Shown one piece after another: positions 8,083 through 16,360 of a stretch of DNA of 64,000 nucleotides (position 1 is its first letter; every line of letters starts with the position of its first letter). The notes beneath the pieces are model-generated. The model did no database searches and was not told the DNA's origin. It saw only the letters and a program-made list of their open reading frames with translations. This stretch comes from an uncultured Oscillospiraceae bacterium. Its GTDB lineage: Bacteria; Bacillota; Clostridia; Oscillospirales; Oscillospiraceae. Location: contig CAKTJC010000015.1 of the NCBI GenBank assembly GCA_934567355.1, forward strand, positions 1 to 64,000, written 5' to 3'. The translations under genes and the position numbers were made by a program.

Positions 8083-9558
8083 ATGAAACAGTTGAATTAT
8101 CAAACCTTAAGGGAACAGGGGTATGACGGCTATTTGCTGGAAAACGCACCTGAGCGAGTGCTGCAATTTGGTGAAGGCAATTTCTTGCGCGCATTTGTTG
8201 ATTATTTTATCGACGAAATGAATGAGAATGCCGGCTTTAATGGCAAGGTGGTGCTTGTGCAGCCGATTGCCCAGGGGCTGACCGATCAAATCAATGAACA
8301 GCAAGGCCTCTACACGCTGTTCCTTCGCGGAAGTGAAAACGGACAAAAGGTAAATCGCAAGCGGGTTATTTCTGCCGTTTCGCGCTGTATCAATCCTTAC
8401 CAGGATTATCAGCAGCTGCTGGACTGTGCACATAATGCACAGCTGCGTTTTATCGTCTCCAATACAACGGAGGCTGGAATCGTTTACGAGCAAGATTGCA
8501 AATTCGATGACCGTCCGCCCCATAGTTTCCCCGCAAAGCTGACGCGATTCCTGTATGAGCGCTATCAGGCAAAGCTGAACGGCCTTATTATCTTATCCTG
8601 TGAGTTAATCGACCACAACGGCCAGGAACTGAAAAAATGCGTGCTGCGTCATGCGGCGGATTGGAAGCTGGGGGAGAATTTTTGCCGTTGGCTGGAGCAG
8701 GATAATATATTCTGCTCTACGCTGGTAGATCGTATTGTCACCGGTTACCCGCGGGTGGAAGCTGAGCAAATTTGTCAGCAGTTGGGGTATCAGGATAAAC
8801 TGCTGGATACCGGCGAGGTGTTTGGCTTCTGGGTCATTGAAGGACCTGAGAGTCTGGAGGCGGAATTCCCGGCGGCCAAGGCGGGACTGCCCATCCTGTT
8901 TACACCGGATCACACACCGTATAAGCAGCGGAAAGTGCGCATTCTGAACGGGGCGCATACATCCATGATTATGGCTGCGTATTTGGCGGGTAAGGATATC
9001 GTGCGTGACTGCATGCATGATGATGTGATCCGCGGATTTATGAACAAGACGCTTTATGATGAGATCATTCCTACGCTGACCCTGCCGAGGCAAGAGCTGG
9101 TGGATTTTGCAAGGGACGTGGTGGAACGGTTCCAAAATCCTTACATTGACCATTCTTTGCTGGCTATTTCGCTGAATTCAACTGCAAAGTGGCGTGCACG
9201 GGTAATGCCGTCGCTGCTGGATTATGTCAGGAACCAGCACAAGCTGCCGCCTTGCCTGGTGTTCTCTCTGGCGGCAATGATTCGCTTCTATCACAATGGC
9301 CAGCGCCGTACAGAAAATGCGCTGGTCGGCATTCGCGGCGACAATGAGTATGAAATTCATGACGACGCATGGGTACTGGATTTCTATTACGATCATCGCC
9401 TGGATGACAATTGCGCCATTGCTCACGCCGTAATCACGAATCAAACAATGTGGGATGGTGCGTTGGAGCAGATTGAAGGGCTGGAAGATCAAGTGGTAAA
9501 GGCGCTGGATCGCATCGATGAGGTGGGCATGTACCAAGCGATGAAGGAGTGCTTATAA
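8083..9558 (+). CDS. uxaB: tagaturonate reductase
   Basis: Protein of 491 aa, close to the 483 aa of E. coli UxaB. It belongs to the polyol-specific long-chain dehydrogenases and reduces D-tagaturonate to D-altronate with NADH in the cytoplasm. The N-terminal motif VLQFGEGNFLRAFVDYFI and the block IVSNTTEAGI are characteristic. In the C-terminal domain, KVRILNGAHTSM carries the catalytic Lys/Asn/His region of the mannitol dehydrogenase family. The stop overlaps the uxaA start in TAATG, so the two are translationally coupled. Confidence 0.93.
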   Translation: MKQLNYQTLREQGYDGYLLENAPERVLQFGEGNFLRAFVDYFIDEMNENAGFNGKVVLVQPIAQGLTDQINEQQGLYTLFLRGSENGQKVNRKRVISAVSRCINPYQDYQQLLDCAHNAQLRFIVSNTTEAGIVYEQDCKFDDRPPHSFPAKLTRFLYERYQAKLNGLIILSCELIDHNGQELKKCVLRHAADWKLGENFCRWLEQDNIFCSTLVDRIVTGYPRVEAEQICQQLGYQDKLLDTGEVFGFWVIEGPESLEAEFPAAKAGLPILFTPDHTPYKQRKVRILNGAHTSMIMAAYLAGKDIVRDCMHDDVIRGFMNKTLYDEIIPTLTLPRQELVDFARDVVERFQNPYIDHSLLAISLNSTAKWRARVMPSLLDYVRNQHKLPPCLVFSLAAMIRFYHNGQRRTENALVGIRGDNEYEIHDDAWVLDFYYDHRLDDNCAIAHAVITNQTMWDGALEQIEGLEDQVVKALDRIDEVGMYQAMKECL

Positions 9559-11039
9559 TGCAGCATGTTCTGCGCATTCATCCATTGGACAATGTGGCCG
9601 TGGCGATGGAAGATTTACCTGCAAAGCAGCGGCTGATGATTGATGGAAGAGAATACGTAACAGTTGATTTTATTCCCCGCGGACATAAATTGGCTTTGGG
9701 TGATATAAAAGCGGGGGAAAACATAATAAAGTATGGCTGCGTTGTAGGTCATGCTACCCAGCCGGTTGCCCCCGGCGCGCATGTACATACTCACAATATG
9801 GCGACGAATTTGACGGAAAAGTGCCAGTATCGTTACGAGCCGGTTGCATATACGCTGCCAAATACGGTGCCCCGTTCTTTCATGGGCTATCGGCGCAAGG
9901 ATGGACGCGCTGCTATTCGCAATGAAATATGGATTATTCCCTTGGTGGGCTGCGTAAATTCTACGGTAGAGGCGCTCGCCAAACGGAATCAACATCTGGT
10001 AAACGGCGGCGTGGAGGGAATTTACGCCTTCACACATCCGTTTGGATGCAGTCAAATGGGGGATGATCATGCCCGTACCCGTAAGCTATTGGCTGCGTTA
10101 GTCAATCATCCCAATGCTGCAGGGGTGCTGGTAGTATCCCTTGGCTGTGAGAATAACACCCTGGAGGGGTTCCAGGAGGAACTGGGGCAGTGGGATCACC
10201 AGCGGGTCAGGTTTATGGTCTGTCAGGAAACAGATGACGAGATGGAGACAGGTGACCGCCTGCTTGCGGAACTGGCAGAATATACACGACAGTTCCAGCG
10301 CCAGCCCATAGGGACCGGCGAGCTGGTGGTCGGACTGAAATGCGGCGGAAGCGACGGCCTTTCCGGCGTTACGGCAAACCCGGCCGTAGGGCGCTTTTCA
10401 GACTTGCTCATTGCTCAGGGCGGCAGCACCGTGCTGACGGAAGTGCCGGAGATGTTCGGCGCGGAATCGCTGCTGCTCAATCGCAGCCGCAACCGTACGG
10501 TTTATGACCGGGCAGTCCAGATGCTGGAGGATTTTAAGCATTATTATACCTCCCATGGACAGGTGGTGTATGAGAACCCCAGCCCGGGTAACAAGCAGGG
10601 GGGGATTACCACACTGGAGGATAAATCCTGTGGCTGTGTGCAAAAAGGCGGGAGTGCTCCCGTAGAGGATGTGCTTGACTATGGCCAGCAGGTTCGCTGC
10701 AAGGGCTTGACGTTGCTGTCCGGTCCCGGGAATGACTTGGTATCTACCACGGCATTGGCAGCAGCGGGGGCACATTTGGTGCTGTTCACGACAGGACGGG
10801 GGACCCCCTTCGGAGCGCCTGTGCCCACAGTTAAAATTTCCAGCAATACCCCTCTGGCCCAGCACAAAAAGAACTGGATAGATTTTGATGCTGGTACGGC
10901 GGTTTACGGCGAACCATTGGCATCCATAGGAGAAAGGCTTTTGGAGTATGTGCTCCAAATTGCGTCAGGACAGCAGACCTGCACAGAAAGAAACGGCTTC
11001 CGCGGTATTTCAATTTTGAAAGATGGAGTCGTTCTTTGA
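9558..11039 (+). CDS. uxaA: altronate dehydratase
   Basis: Protein of 493 aa with an N-terminal SAF domain (about 1-95) and a C-terminal UxaA/GarD catalytic domain. Motifs include GLKCGGSDGLSGVTANPA, SCGCVQKGG and FTTGRGTPFGAPVPT. It dehydrates D-altronate to 2-keto-3-deoxy-D-gluconate, using iron or manganese. The ATG at 9558 shares a base with the uxaB stop and follows AAGGAG (9543-9548). It is the last gene of the operon; no intrinsic terminator is seen before the IS remnant. Confidence 0.93.
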   Translation: MQHVLRIHPLDNVAVAMEDLPAKQRLMIDGREYVTVDFIPRGHKLALGDIKAGENIIKYGCVVGHATQPVAPGAHVHTHNMATNLTEKCQYRYEPVAYTLPNTVPRSFMGYRRKDGRAAIRNEIWIIPLVGCVNSTVEALAKRNQHLVNGGVEGIYAFTHPFGCSQMGDDHARTRKLLAALVNHPNAAGVLVVSLGCENNTLEGFQEELGQWDHQRVRFMVCQETDDEMETGDRLLAELAEYTRQFQRQPIGTGELVVGLKCGGSDGLSGVTANPAVGRFSDLLIAQGGSTVLTEVPEMFGAESLLLNRSRNRTVYDRAVQMLEDFKHYYTSHGQVVYENPSPGNKQGGITTLEDKSCGCVQKGGSAPVEDVLDYGQQVRCKGLTLLSGPGNDLVSTTALAAAGAHLVLFTTGRGTPFGAPVPTVKISSNTPLAQHKKNWIDFDAGTAVYGEPLASIGERLLEYVLQIASGQQTCTERNGFRGISILKDGVVL

Positions 11040-11064
11040 GCGGCGGGGTATCTGGCGAAATTTA

Positions 11065-11738
11065 GGTTCTATAATAAATGTTGGGGTCGGGCGATGAGCC
11101 TGACCCCGTTGTCACAAAAAAGGTTGAGCATAGAGATAAAATCCTTTACAATGAAAGCACCCCTACCGCACCGGAAGGAGAAATCTCTATGCTCAATAAG
11201 GATTACACATCAAAGCTGCTCGGTTTAGAAGATGTAATTATTACAAATGTCGAAAAAAATTCTAACGAACTCCACATTTATCTGGAACTTCCCAGAGCAG
11301 AGCACCGTTGCCCAGCCTGTGGCACTCTGACTAACCGTATACATGACTACCGGATGCAGGCCATTAAAGATGTGTCTCTGGCAAGGAACACCTTCCTGCC
11401 TCGCTATTACTGTGTCACCGGCCAGATGGTTTCTACGATTCCTCGTGTCTTTGAGAAACTGGTATCTACACTGCGCTTCACTCCGGATCCTCTGAGAAAA
11501 GGAAAACGCTGCTTATTGATTGGCTTATGGCTGCCGAAGGGATGGCGCTTCCTGAATTTCAAGACTGCACAAAGGCATATCATAACTGATTTGATGAAAC
11601 TCTGCATTCTATGGATGTTTCCTGGTCTAACAGATGCATTGAGGGCTGCACAACAAGACCAAGGCTCTAAAAAGGGCTTGCTTCGGTATGCGCAACTTCC
11701 GTAATTTCAGAAATAAAATCCTTTTCCACTCTACATAA
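11065..11738 (+). mobile_element. remnant of an ISL3-family insertion sequence
   Basis: The left end starts near GGTTCTATAATAAATG (11065 on) and contains the subterminal hairpin GGGGTC-GGGC/GCC-T-GACCCC (11083-11107), a common feature of ISL3-like ends. The transposase inside is broken. No matching right-end inverted repeat was found before the upp terminator, so the right end appears lost. It separates the A/T-rich hexonate operon from the GC-rich core. Confidence 0.7.
11189..11738 (+). pseudogene. truncated ISL3-family transposase
   Basis: The N-terminal part reads as an ISL3 transposase, with the zinc-ribbon region HRCPACGTLTNRIHDYRMQ and the following IKDVSLARNTFL. It then jumps directly to PRYYCVTGQMVSTI, as if the segment with the second zinc-binding half was deleted. 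Further on the frame is lost: a different frame carries the conserved C-terminus ACFGMRNFRNFRNKILF, ending at the TAA at 11736-11738. The DDE catalytic core is missing, so it cannot be active. Confidence 0.8.
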
Positions 11739-11742
11739 AATC

Positions 11743-11767
11743 GTGCCGGAGCGATTTGCTCCGGCAC
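11743..11767 (-). terminator. intrinsic terminator of the upp operon
   Basis: A perfect 10-bp stem GTGCCGGAGC / GCTCCGGCAC with a 5-base loop. Read on the minus strand it lies 38 bases after the upp stop and is followed by ATTTTA. Confidence 0.75.
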
Positions 11768-11805
11768 ATTCTATAACTATTGTGTTACTTCGCTAACTAT
11801 TGATA

Positions 11806-12438
11806 TTACTTCGTACCGAAAATACGGTCGCCGGCATCGCCCAGGCCGGGGACGATGTAGGCATTCTCGTTCAGCTTCTCATCCAGCGCTGCCAGATAGA
11901 TTTCCACGTCGGGGTGTGCTGCCTGGACGGCGGCCACGCCTTCGGGGGCACCGATGATGTTCATCATGATGATGTTCTTGCAGCCGTGCTGCTTCAGGAA
12001 ATTGATGGCCGCCACGGCGCTGCCGCCGGTAGCCAGCATGGGGTCAACCACATAAACCTGACGGGACTCGATGTCCTCGGGCAGCTTGCAGTAGTATTCC
12101 ACGGGCTTGTGGCTCTGGGGGTCGCGGTACAGGCCGATGTGGCCGATCTTTGCGGAGGGGATCAGAGCGACCATATTGTCCACCATGCCCAGACCGGCAC
12201 GCAGGACGGGGACGATTGCCAGCTTCTTACCGGCCAGCATCTTGCATTTGGCGGTGGTGATGGGGGTCTCCACTTCCACTTCCTTTACAGGCAGGTTGCG
12301 GGTTGCCTCGTAGCACATCAGGCCGGCGATCTCGCCAACCAGCTCACGGAATTCCTTCACGCTGGTATCCTTGCTGCGCAGGATTGCCAGCTTGTGCTGA
12401 ATCAGGGGATGATTCAATACGTGTACTTCTGCTGCCAT
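11806..12438 (-). CDS. upp: uracil phosphoribosyltransferase
   Basis: Salvage enzyme of 210 aa that makes UMP from uracil and PRPP. The PRPP-binding loop [17 protein letters not shown] is intact, and the N-terminus [20 protein letters not shown] and C-terminus [12 protein letters not shown] are family signatures. The start follows AAGGAG at good spacing. It lies 15 bases after tsaB and closes the minus-strand operon. Uridine phosphorylase and a uracil permease elsewhere in the window would feed it. Confidence 0.96.
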   Translation of the reverse strand: MAAEVHVLNHPLIQHKLAILRSKDTSVKEFRELVGEIAGLMCYEATRNLPVKEVEVETPITTAKCKMLAGKKLAIVPVLRAGLGMVDNMVALIPSAKIGHIGLYRDPQSHKPVEYYCKLPEDIESRQVYVVDPMLATGGSAVAAINFLKQHGCKNIIMMNIIGAPEGVAAVQAAHPDVEIYLAALDEKLNENAYIVPGLGDAGDRIFGTK

Positions 12439-12453
12439 CTTTTTAATCTCCTT

Positions 12454-13158
12454 TTATTGATTCTGCATTCTTTCGTTTCGTTCCCGTTCGGCCTGACTCA
12501 GCCGGAGATAATTGGGTACCAGCCCGGCCGCATCGGTGCATTCGCCGCATTGCAGCATCCGCTGCGCTTCCAGCGCTACACCGGTCGCCCGCTGGTGCAT
12601 CCGGTGCTCCGGGGGGAGCACCAGAGCGGGGATCATTTCCGACAAAGTATTATAGCATAAAATGCTCCCGTCTCCAACCAAAAAAATCGGTTCGGCGAAA
12701 TTTTTTACATCCTCCGCCAAATCCCGGAGGGAAATCGCCCGATCGTCCCGGATTCTTGTGTATTTTCCACAATCGACGTGGAACAGCGCATTGTATACCT
12801 GCCCCCGCCTGGCGTCCATCACCGGGCACACATAGCCCTGCCAGGCGCCCAGCCCCACGGCCATGGAAGCCAGTGTGCTGGTGCCGCAGCAGGGAAGCTC
12901 TGCCCCCCAGGCAAAGCCCTTGGCCGCCGCCACGCCGATGCGGATGCCGGTGAAGGAACCGGGGCCGTTGGCCACCGCCACGGCGTCCAGTTGGGAAACC
13001 TCCACGCCGCACTGCTTTAGTAAATCCTCCGCCATGACCATCAAAGTCTGGCTGTGGGTCAGACCGGTGTTCTGGTAGCTCTCGCCCAGGAGCTTCCCAT
13101 CCTGCGTCAGTGCCACGGAAGCGGCCTTAGCCGAGGTTTCAAAGGCCAGAATTTGCAA
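12454..13158 (-). CDS. tsaB: tRNA threonylcarbamoyladenosine biosynthesis protein TsaB
   Basis: ASKHA-fold protein of 234 aa, partner of TsaD in making t6A37 in tRNAs. The N-terminus QILAFETSAKAASVAL and the motif VANGPGSFTGIRIGVAAAKG are diagnostic. The start is placed at a TTG (13158), 8 bases after GGAGG and matching the family N-terminus; an ATG at 13164 only 2 bases from the Shine-Dalgarno is the alternative and adds two residues. It overlaps the end of tsaE by about 20 bases. Confidence 0.92.
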   Translation of the reverse strand: MQILAFETSAKAASVALTQDGKLLGESYQNTGLTHSQTLMVMAEDLLKQCGVEVSQLDAVAVANGPGSFTGIRIGVAAAKGFAWGAELPCCGTSTLASMAVGLGAWQGYVCPVMDARRGQVYNALFHVDCGKYTRIRDDRAISLRDLAEDVKNFAEPIFLVGDGSILCYNTLSEMIPALVLPPEHRMHQRATGVALEAQRMLQCGECTDAAGLVPNYLRLSQAERERNERMQNQ

Positions 13159-13576
13159 GAGCATCCCCTCCTTCAATTTCAATTGACCGGGTATTTTCAT
13201 CTATTTTGGAGATGGCAATGCGGATCGCACCCTCCATGGCATCGGCCACGTTTTTGCTCCACTCCACGGCGCACACGCCACCCCGCTCCAGATAGTCCTC
13301 CCAACCGATGTCCCACAGATCATCGGAGGAGGCGAGGCGATACATATCGAAGTGGAACAGGGGCAGCCGCCCGCCCAGATACTCATTGACAATGGTATAG
13401 GTGGGGCTGGTCACCGGCTGGGTATAGCCCAGTCCCTTGGCAAGCCCGCGGGTGAAGGCCGTCTTGCCCGCGCCCAGGTCGCCGGTGTAGGCAATGACCG
13501 TGCCGGGCTGCAAGTGCTGCGCCAGTGCCGCGCCCAATTTTTCTGTTTCTTCGGGGGAATGGGTAATATAGTGCAT
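13139..13576 (-). CDS. tsaE: tRNA threonylcarbamoyladenosine biosynthesis ATPase TsaE
   Basis: P-loop ATPase of 145 aa that activates the TsaBD complex in t6A synthesis. Walker A GDLGAGKTAFTRGLAKGLG and the switch region SPTYTIVNEY are present, followed by FHFDMYRL and VCAVEWSK, all family hallmarks. It sits between prfA and tsaB in one operon with short gaps. Confidence 0.95.
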   Translation of the reverse strand: MHYITHSPEETEKLGAALAQHLQPGTVIAYTGDLGAGKTAFTRGLAKGLGYTQPVTSPTYTIVNEYLGGRLPLFHFDMYRLASSDDLWDIGWEDYLERGGVCAVEWSKNVADAMEGAIRIAISKIDENTRSIEIEGGDALANSGL

Positions 13577-13589
13577 AATGCCGTCCTTT

Positions 13590-14651
13590 TTATTTTGAAT
13601 GCTTTAATTTTTCCGCCTGGTCTGCTGCGGCCAGGGCGTTGATAATCTCGTCCAGGTCGCCGTCCATGACGGAATCAATCTTGTAAAGGGTCAGGCCGAT
13701 GCGGTGGTCGGTCACTCTGCCCTGGGGGAAATTGTAGGTTCGGATGCGCTCGTTGCGCATTCCGCTGCCCACCTGACTGCGGCGCAGGCCGGTAATTTCG
13801 CTGTCAAGGCGGCTTTGCTCCTGCTCATAGAGCTTGGAGGCCAGCATCCGCATACACTTTTCCCGGTTCTGCACCTGACTGCGCTCCTCCTGGCAGGAAA
13901 CAACGATGCCGGAGGGTTTGTGAATCAGGCGCACGGCGGAGCTGGTCTTGTTGACGTGCTGGCCGCCTGCACCGGAGGCGCGGTAGACCTGCATCTCAAT
14001 GTCCGCCGGGTTAATCTGCACGTCCACTTCCTCCATCTCCGGCAGCACCGCCACCGTGGCCGTGGAGGTATGCACCCGTCCGCCGGACTCGGTTTCCGGC
14101 ACCCGCTGGACCCGGTGGACACCGGACTCATACTTCATGCGGGAGTAGGCCCCCCGTCCGTTGATGACGAAGTCCGCCTCCTTCACGCCCCCCAGCTCGG
14201 TGTCGCTGTAGTTCATCAGCTCAATGCTCCACCCCTTTGCGGCGGCGTACATGGAGTACATCCGAAACAGGCTGTGGGCAAACAGGGCGCTTTCCTCGCC
14301 GCCAACGCCGCCCCGGATTTCCACAATGACGCTTTTCTCGTCGTTGGGATCCTTGGGCAGCAGGAGAATCTGCAATTTGTCGTGCAGCTCCTCTTTGTTC
14401 CGCTTGGCTTCCAAAAAGGTCTCCTGGCACAGCTCCTTCATCTCCGGGTCAGCCATCAGCTCCTGGGCTTCCTCCATGTCCTGCTCTGCCTGCCGGTAGG
14501 CACGATAGGTCTCCACAATGGGTTCCAGATCGTTTTTCTCCCGTAGCAGCCCGGCAGCACGTTTGGGATCATTGTAAAAATCCGGCTGCTCCGATTTGGC
14601 GCACAACTCTTCATACCGGCTGGATACGGCTTCCAGTTTGTCCAGCATCAT
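13590..14651 (-). CDS. prfA: peptide chain release factor 1
   Basis: Protein of 353 aa that terminates translation at UAA and UAG. The GGQ loop is in SGAGGQHVNKTSSAVRL. The RF1 rather than RF2 family is indicated by the block GRVHTSTATVAVLPE and the overall length. The ATG overlaps the rpiB stop by 4 bases (ATGA). Confidence 0.95.
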   Translation of the reverse strand: MMLDKLEAVSSRYEELCAKSEQPDFYNDPKRAAGLLREKNDLEPIVETYRAYRQAEQDMEEAQELMADPEMKELCQETFLEAKRNKEELHDKLQILLLPKDPNDEKSVIVEIRGGVGGEESALFAHSLFRMYSMYAAAKGWSIELMNYSDTELGGVKEADFVINGRGAYSRMKYESGVHRVQRVPETESGGRVHTSTATVAVLPEMEEVDVQINPADIEMQVYRASGAGGQHVNKTSSAVRLIHKPSGIVVSCQEERSQVQNREKCMRMLASKLYEQEQSRLDSEITGLRRSQVGSGMRNERIRTYNFPQGRVTDHRIGLTLYKIDSVMDGDLDEIINALAAADQAEKLKHSK

Positions 14652-15097
14652 CCGTTTTCCTTTTCCAGTGCCATGACCTTATTGATGCGGCGCTGGTGGC
14701 GCTCTCCGTGAGAAAATTCCGTGGTCAGCCAGGTATCCACGATCTCCAGCGCCAGTCCTTCGCCGGTGACGGCAGCGCCGAGCGCCATCATATTGGTGTC
14801 GTTGTGCTCCCGGGTCAGCCGGGCGGACATCAGGTCACCCAGCAGGGCGCAGCGGATGCCCTTTACCTTGTTGGCGGCAATGGACACGCCAATGCCGGTG
14901 GTACACAGGACGATGCCCCGCTCACATTCCCCGCAGGCAACCAGCCGCGCGGCCTGCGCGGCGTAATCCGCATAGTCGCAGCTCTCGGGGGTATGGGTGC
15001 CGACATCAGTCACGTCATAGCCCCGCTCCTGCAGGTGAGAAATTACCTTATTTTTCAGCGCCAACGCGCCGTGGTCACAGCCAACTGCAATTTTCAT
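14648..15097 (-). CDS. rpiB: ribose-5-phosphate isomerase B
   Basis: Protein of 149 aa of the RpiB/LacAB family, interconverting ribose-5-P and ribulose-5-P. The N-terminus KIAVGCDHGALALKN has the substrate-binding Asp/His, and GIVLCTTGIGVSIAANKVKG contains the catalytic-loop region with the Cys of the RpiB type. The C-terminal MALGAAVTGEGLALEIVDTW matches the family. It is co-transcribed with the SDR gene upstream and prfA downstream. Confidence 0.93.
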   Translation of the reverse strand: MKIAVGCDHGALALKNKVISHLQERGYDVTDVGTHTPESCDYADYAAQAARLVACGECERGIVLCTTGIGVSIAANKVKGIRCALLGDLMSARLTREHNDTNMMALGAAVTGEGLALEIVDTWLTTEFSHGERHQRRINKVMALEKENG

Positions 15098-15108
15098 CGT
15101 AATCTCCT

Positions 15109-15804
15109 TTATATCACATAGCCGCCGTCCACATTCAGAATATGGCCGGTGACAAAATCGGCTTCCGCCAGATATTCCATGGCTTTTGCCACATCCATGG
15201 GGGTACCGTTGCGCCCCAGGGGCGCATCCTCTGCCATGGAGGCAAGAATTTCCGGGTCAACGCCTGCACACATGTCCGTCAGGATGACTCCCGGCGCAAC
15301 GGCGTTCACCCGGATGCCGCTGGGACCCAGCTCCTTGGCAAGCGCCTTCGTCAGGGCAATCACCGCGCCCTTGGTAGCGGAATAGGCTGCCTCGCAGGAA
15401 GCGCCCACTCTGCCCCACATGCTGGACACGTTGATGATGCACCCGCGCTGCTGCCGGAGAAATCCCGGCATGGCCGCCCGGACGCAGTGATAGATCCCCT
15501 TCACGTTCACGTCGAAGATCCGATCCCACTGCGCTCCCGTCATCTGAGTCATAAGACCATAATAGCAGATTCCGGCGTTGTTGACAAGAACATCCACATC
15601 CCCAATCTGAGAAAAAGCGGCATTTACCGCGTTTTCATCCGCCACGTCACAGCAGATGGGCGTTGCGCCGGTCTTTTGCGCAACGTGCTGCGCCGCCGCA
15701 TGCTCCTTTTCATACAGGAAAAATACCCGGTGTCCCTTCGCGGCAAACAGCTCCACCGCTGCCGCTCCAATTCCACGGGAACCGCCGGTAATTACAATGG
15801 TCAT
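15109..15804 (-). CDS. short-chain dehydrogenase/reductase, FabG-like
   Basis: Rossmann-fold oxidoreductase of 231 aa. It has the cofactor motif TGGSRGIGAAAVELFA, the NNAG motif in VLVNNAGICYYG, catalytic Ser in INVSSMWG, and YSATKGA for the Tyr-x-x-x-Lys pair. The Asp/Gly-rich ending GHILNVDGGYVI is also typical. It resembles 3-oxoacyl-ACP reductases, but no fatty-acid genes are near and the substrate is unknown. Of two in-frame ATGs, the one at 15804 is 6 bases from the Shine-Dalgarno, while that at 15810 directly abuts it. Confidence 0.85.
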   Translation of the reverse strand: MTIVITGGSRGIGAAAVELFAAKGHRVFFLYEKEHAAAQHVAQKTGATPICCDVADENAVNAAFSQIGDVDVLVNNAGICYYGLMTQMTGAQWDRIFDVNVKGIYHCVRAAMPGFLRQQRGCIINVSSMWGRVGASCEAAYSATKGAVIALTKALAKELGPSGIRVNAVAPGVILTDMCAGVDPEILASMAEDAPLGRNGTPMDVAKAMEYLAEADFVTGHILNVDGGYVI

Positions 15805-15856
15805 CGTCATCCTCCTTGTGTATCCAAAACCTGGCTGCGCGCTGAGGCAGTGCAGG

Positions 15857-15886
15857 AAAAGCGGACTGCCTTGCGGCAGTCCGCTT
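15857..15886 (-). terminator. intrinsic terminator of the yabP-yabR cluster
   Basis: Stem AAGCGGACTGCC / GGCAGTCCGCTT with a TTGC loop, directly after the yabR-like stop on the minus strand, followed there by TTTTCC. Confidence 0.8.
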
Positions 15887-15892
15887 GAAAAA

Positions 15893-16360
15893 TTATCTTC
15901 TTCTGCTCTTGGCGCGGCGATCCGAATACTGCTTTATGGAGGAAATCTTGCTGTCGGATTCTGACATAAAGGCCTTCAGCTTCTCCTCGAACAGCTGGTC
16001 TGCGGTTTTGGGGGCGGCGTTGGGAACGGGGGCGGGCTTGGAGCTCTGGCGCGTCTGGCTCTGGCCGGGACGCGCACCCGTACCGCGGTTACCGCCCCGG
16101 AAATCGGGACGGTTCTCCCGCTGGGGCTTTGGCTCCAGACGCTTAATGGACAGGTTGATTTTTCCGTTCTCGTTGCCAATCACCATCACCTTCACATCCT
16201 GACCCTCGGTCAGATGCTGGCGAATGTCGCTGACATAGGCATTGGCGACTTCGGAAATATGTACCATGCCGGTCTTGTTCTCCGGCAGGGCAATAAAGGC
16301 GCCAAAATTGGTGATGGATTTTACTTTCCCCTCTAATACGGCTCCAACGGTTAACTCCAT
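15893..16360 (-). CDS. yabR: S1 domain RNA-binding protein, YabR-like
   Basis: Protein of 155 aa. An S1 domain fills about residues 1-70, with MELTVGAVLEGKVKSITNFG and MVHISEVANAYV; a low-complexity Arg/Pro/Gly/Thr-rich linker and a short basic tail follow. The order yabP-yabQ-divIC-yabR is the same as in Bacillus subtilis, which supports the name. The ATG at 16360 follows GGAGG; upstream in-frame codons overlap divIC and are not used. It probably binds RNA or ribosomes; its role is not known in detail. Confidence 0.85.
   Translation of the reverse strand: MELTVGAVLEGKVKSITNFGAFIALPENKTGMVHISEVANAYVSDIRQHLTEGQDVKVMVIGNENGKINLSIKRLEPKPQRENRPDFRGGNRGTGARPGQSQTRQSSKPAPVPNAAPKTADQLFEEKLKAFMSESDSKISSIKQYSDRRAKSRRR

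Noticed and set aside
11800..12660. Plus-strand frame opposite upp and tsaB
   Set aside because: Both minus-strand genes are complete and recognised; the plus frame resembles nothing.
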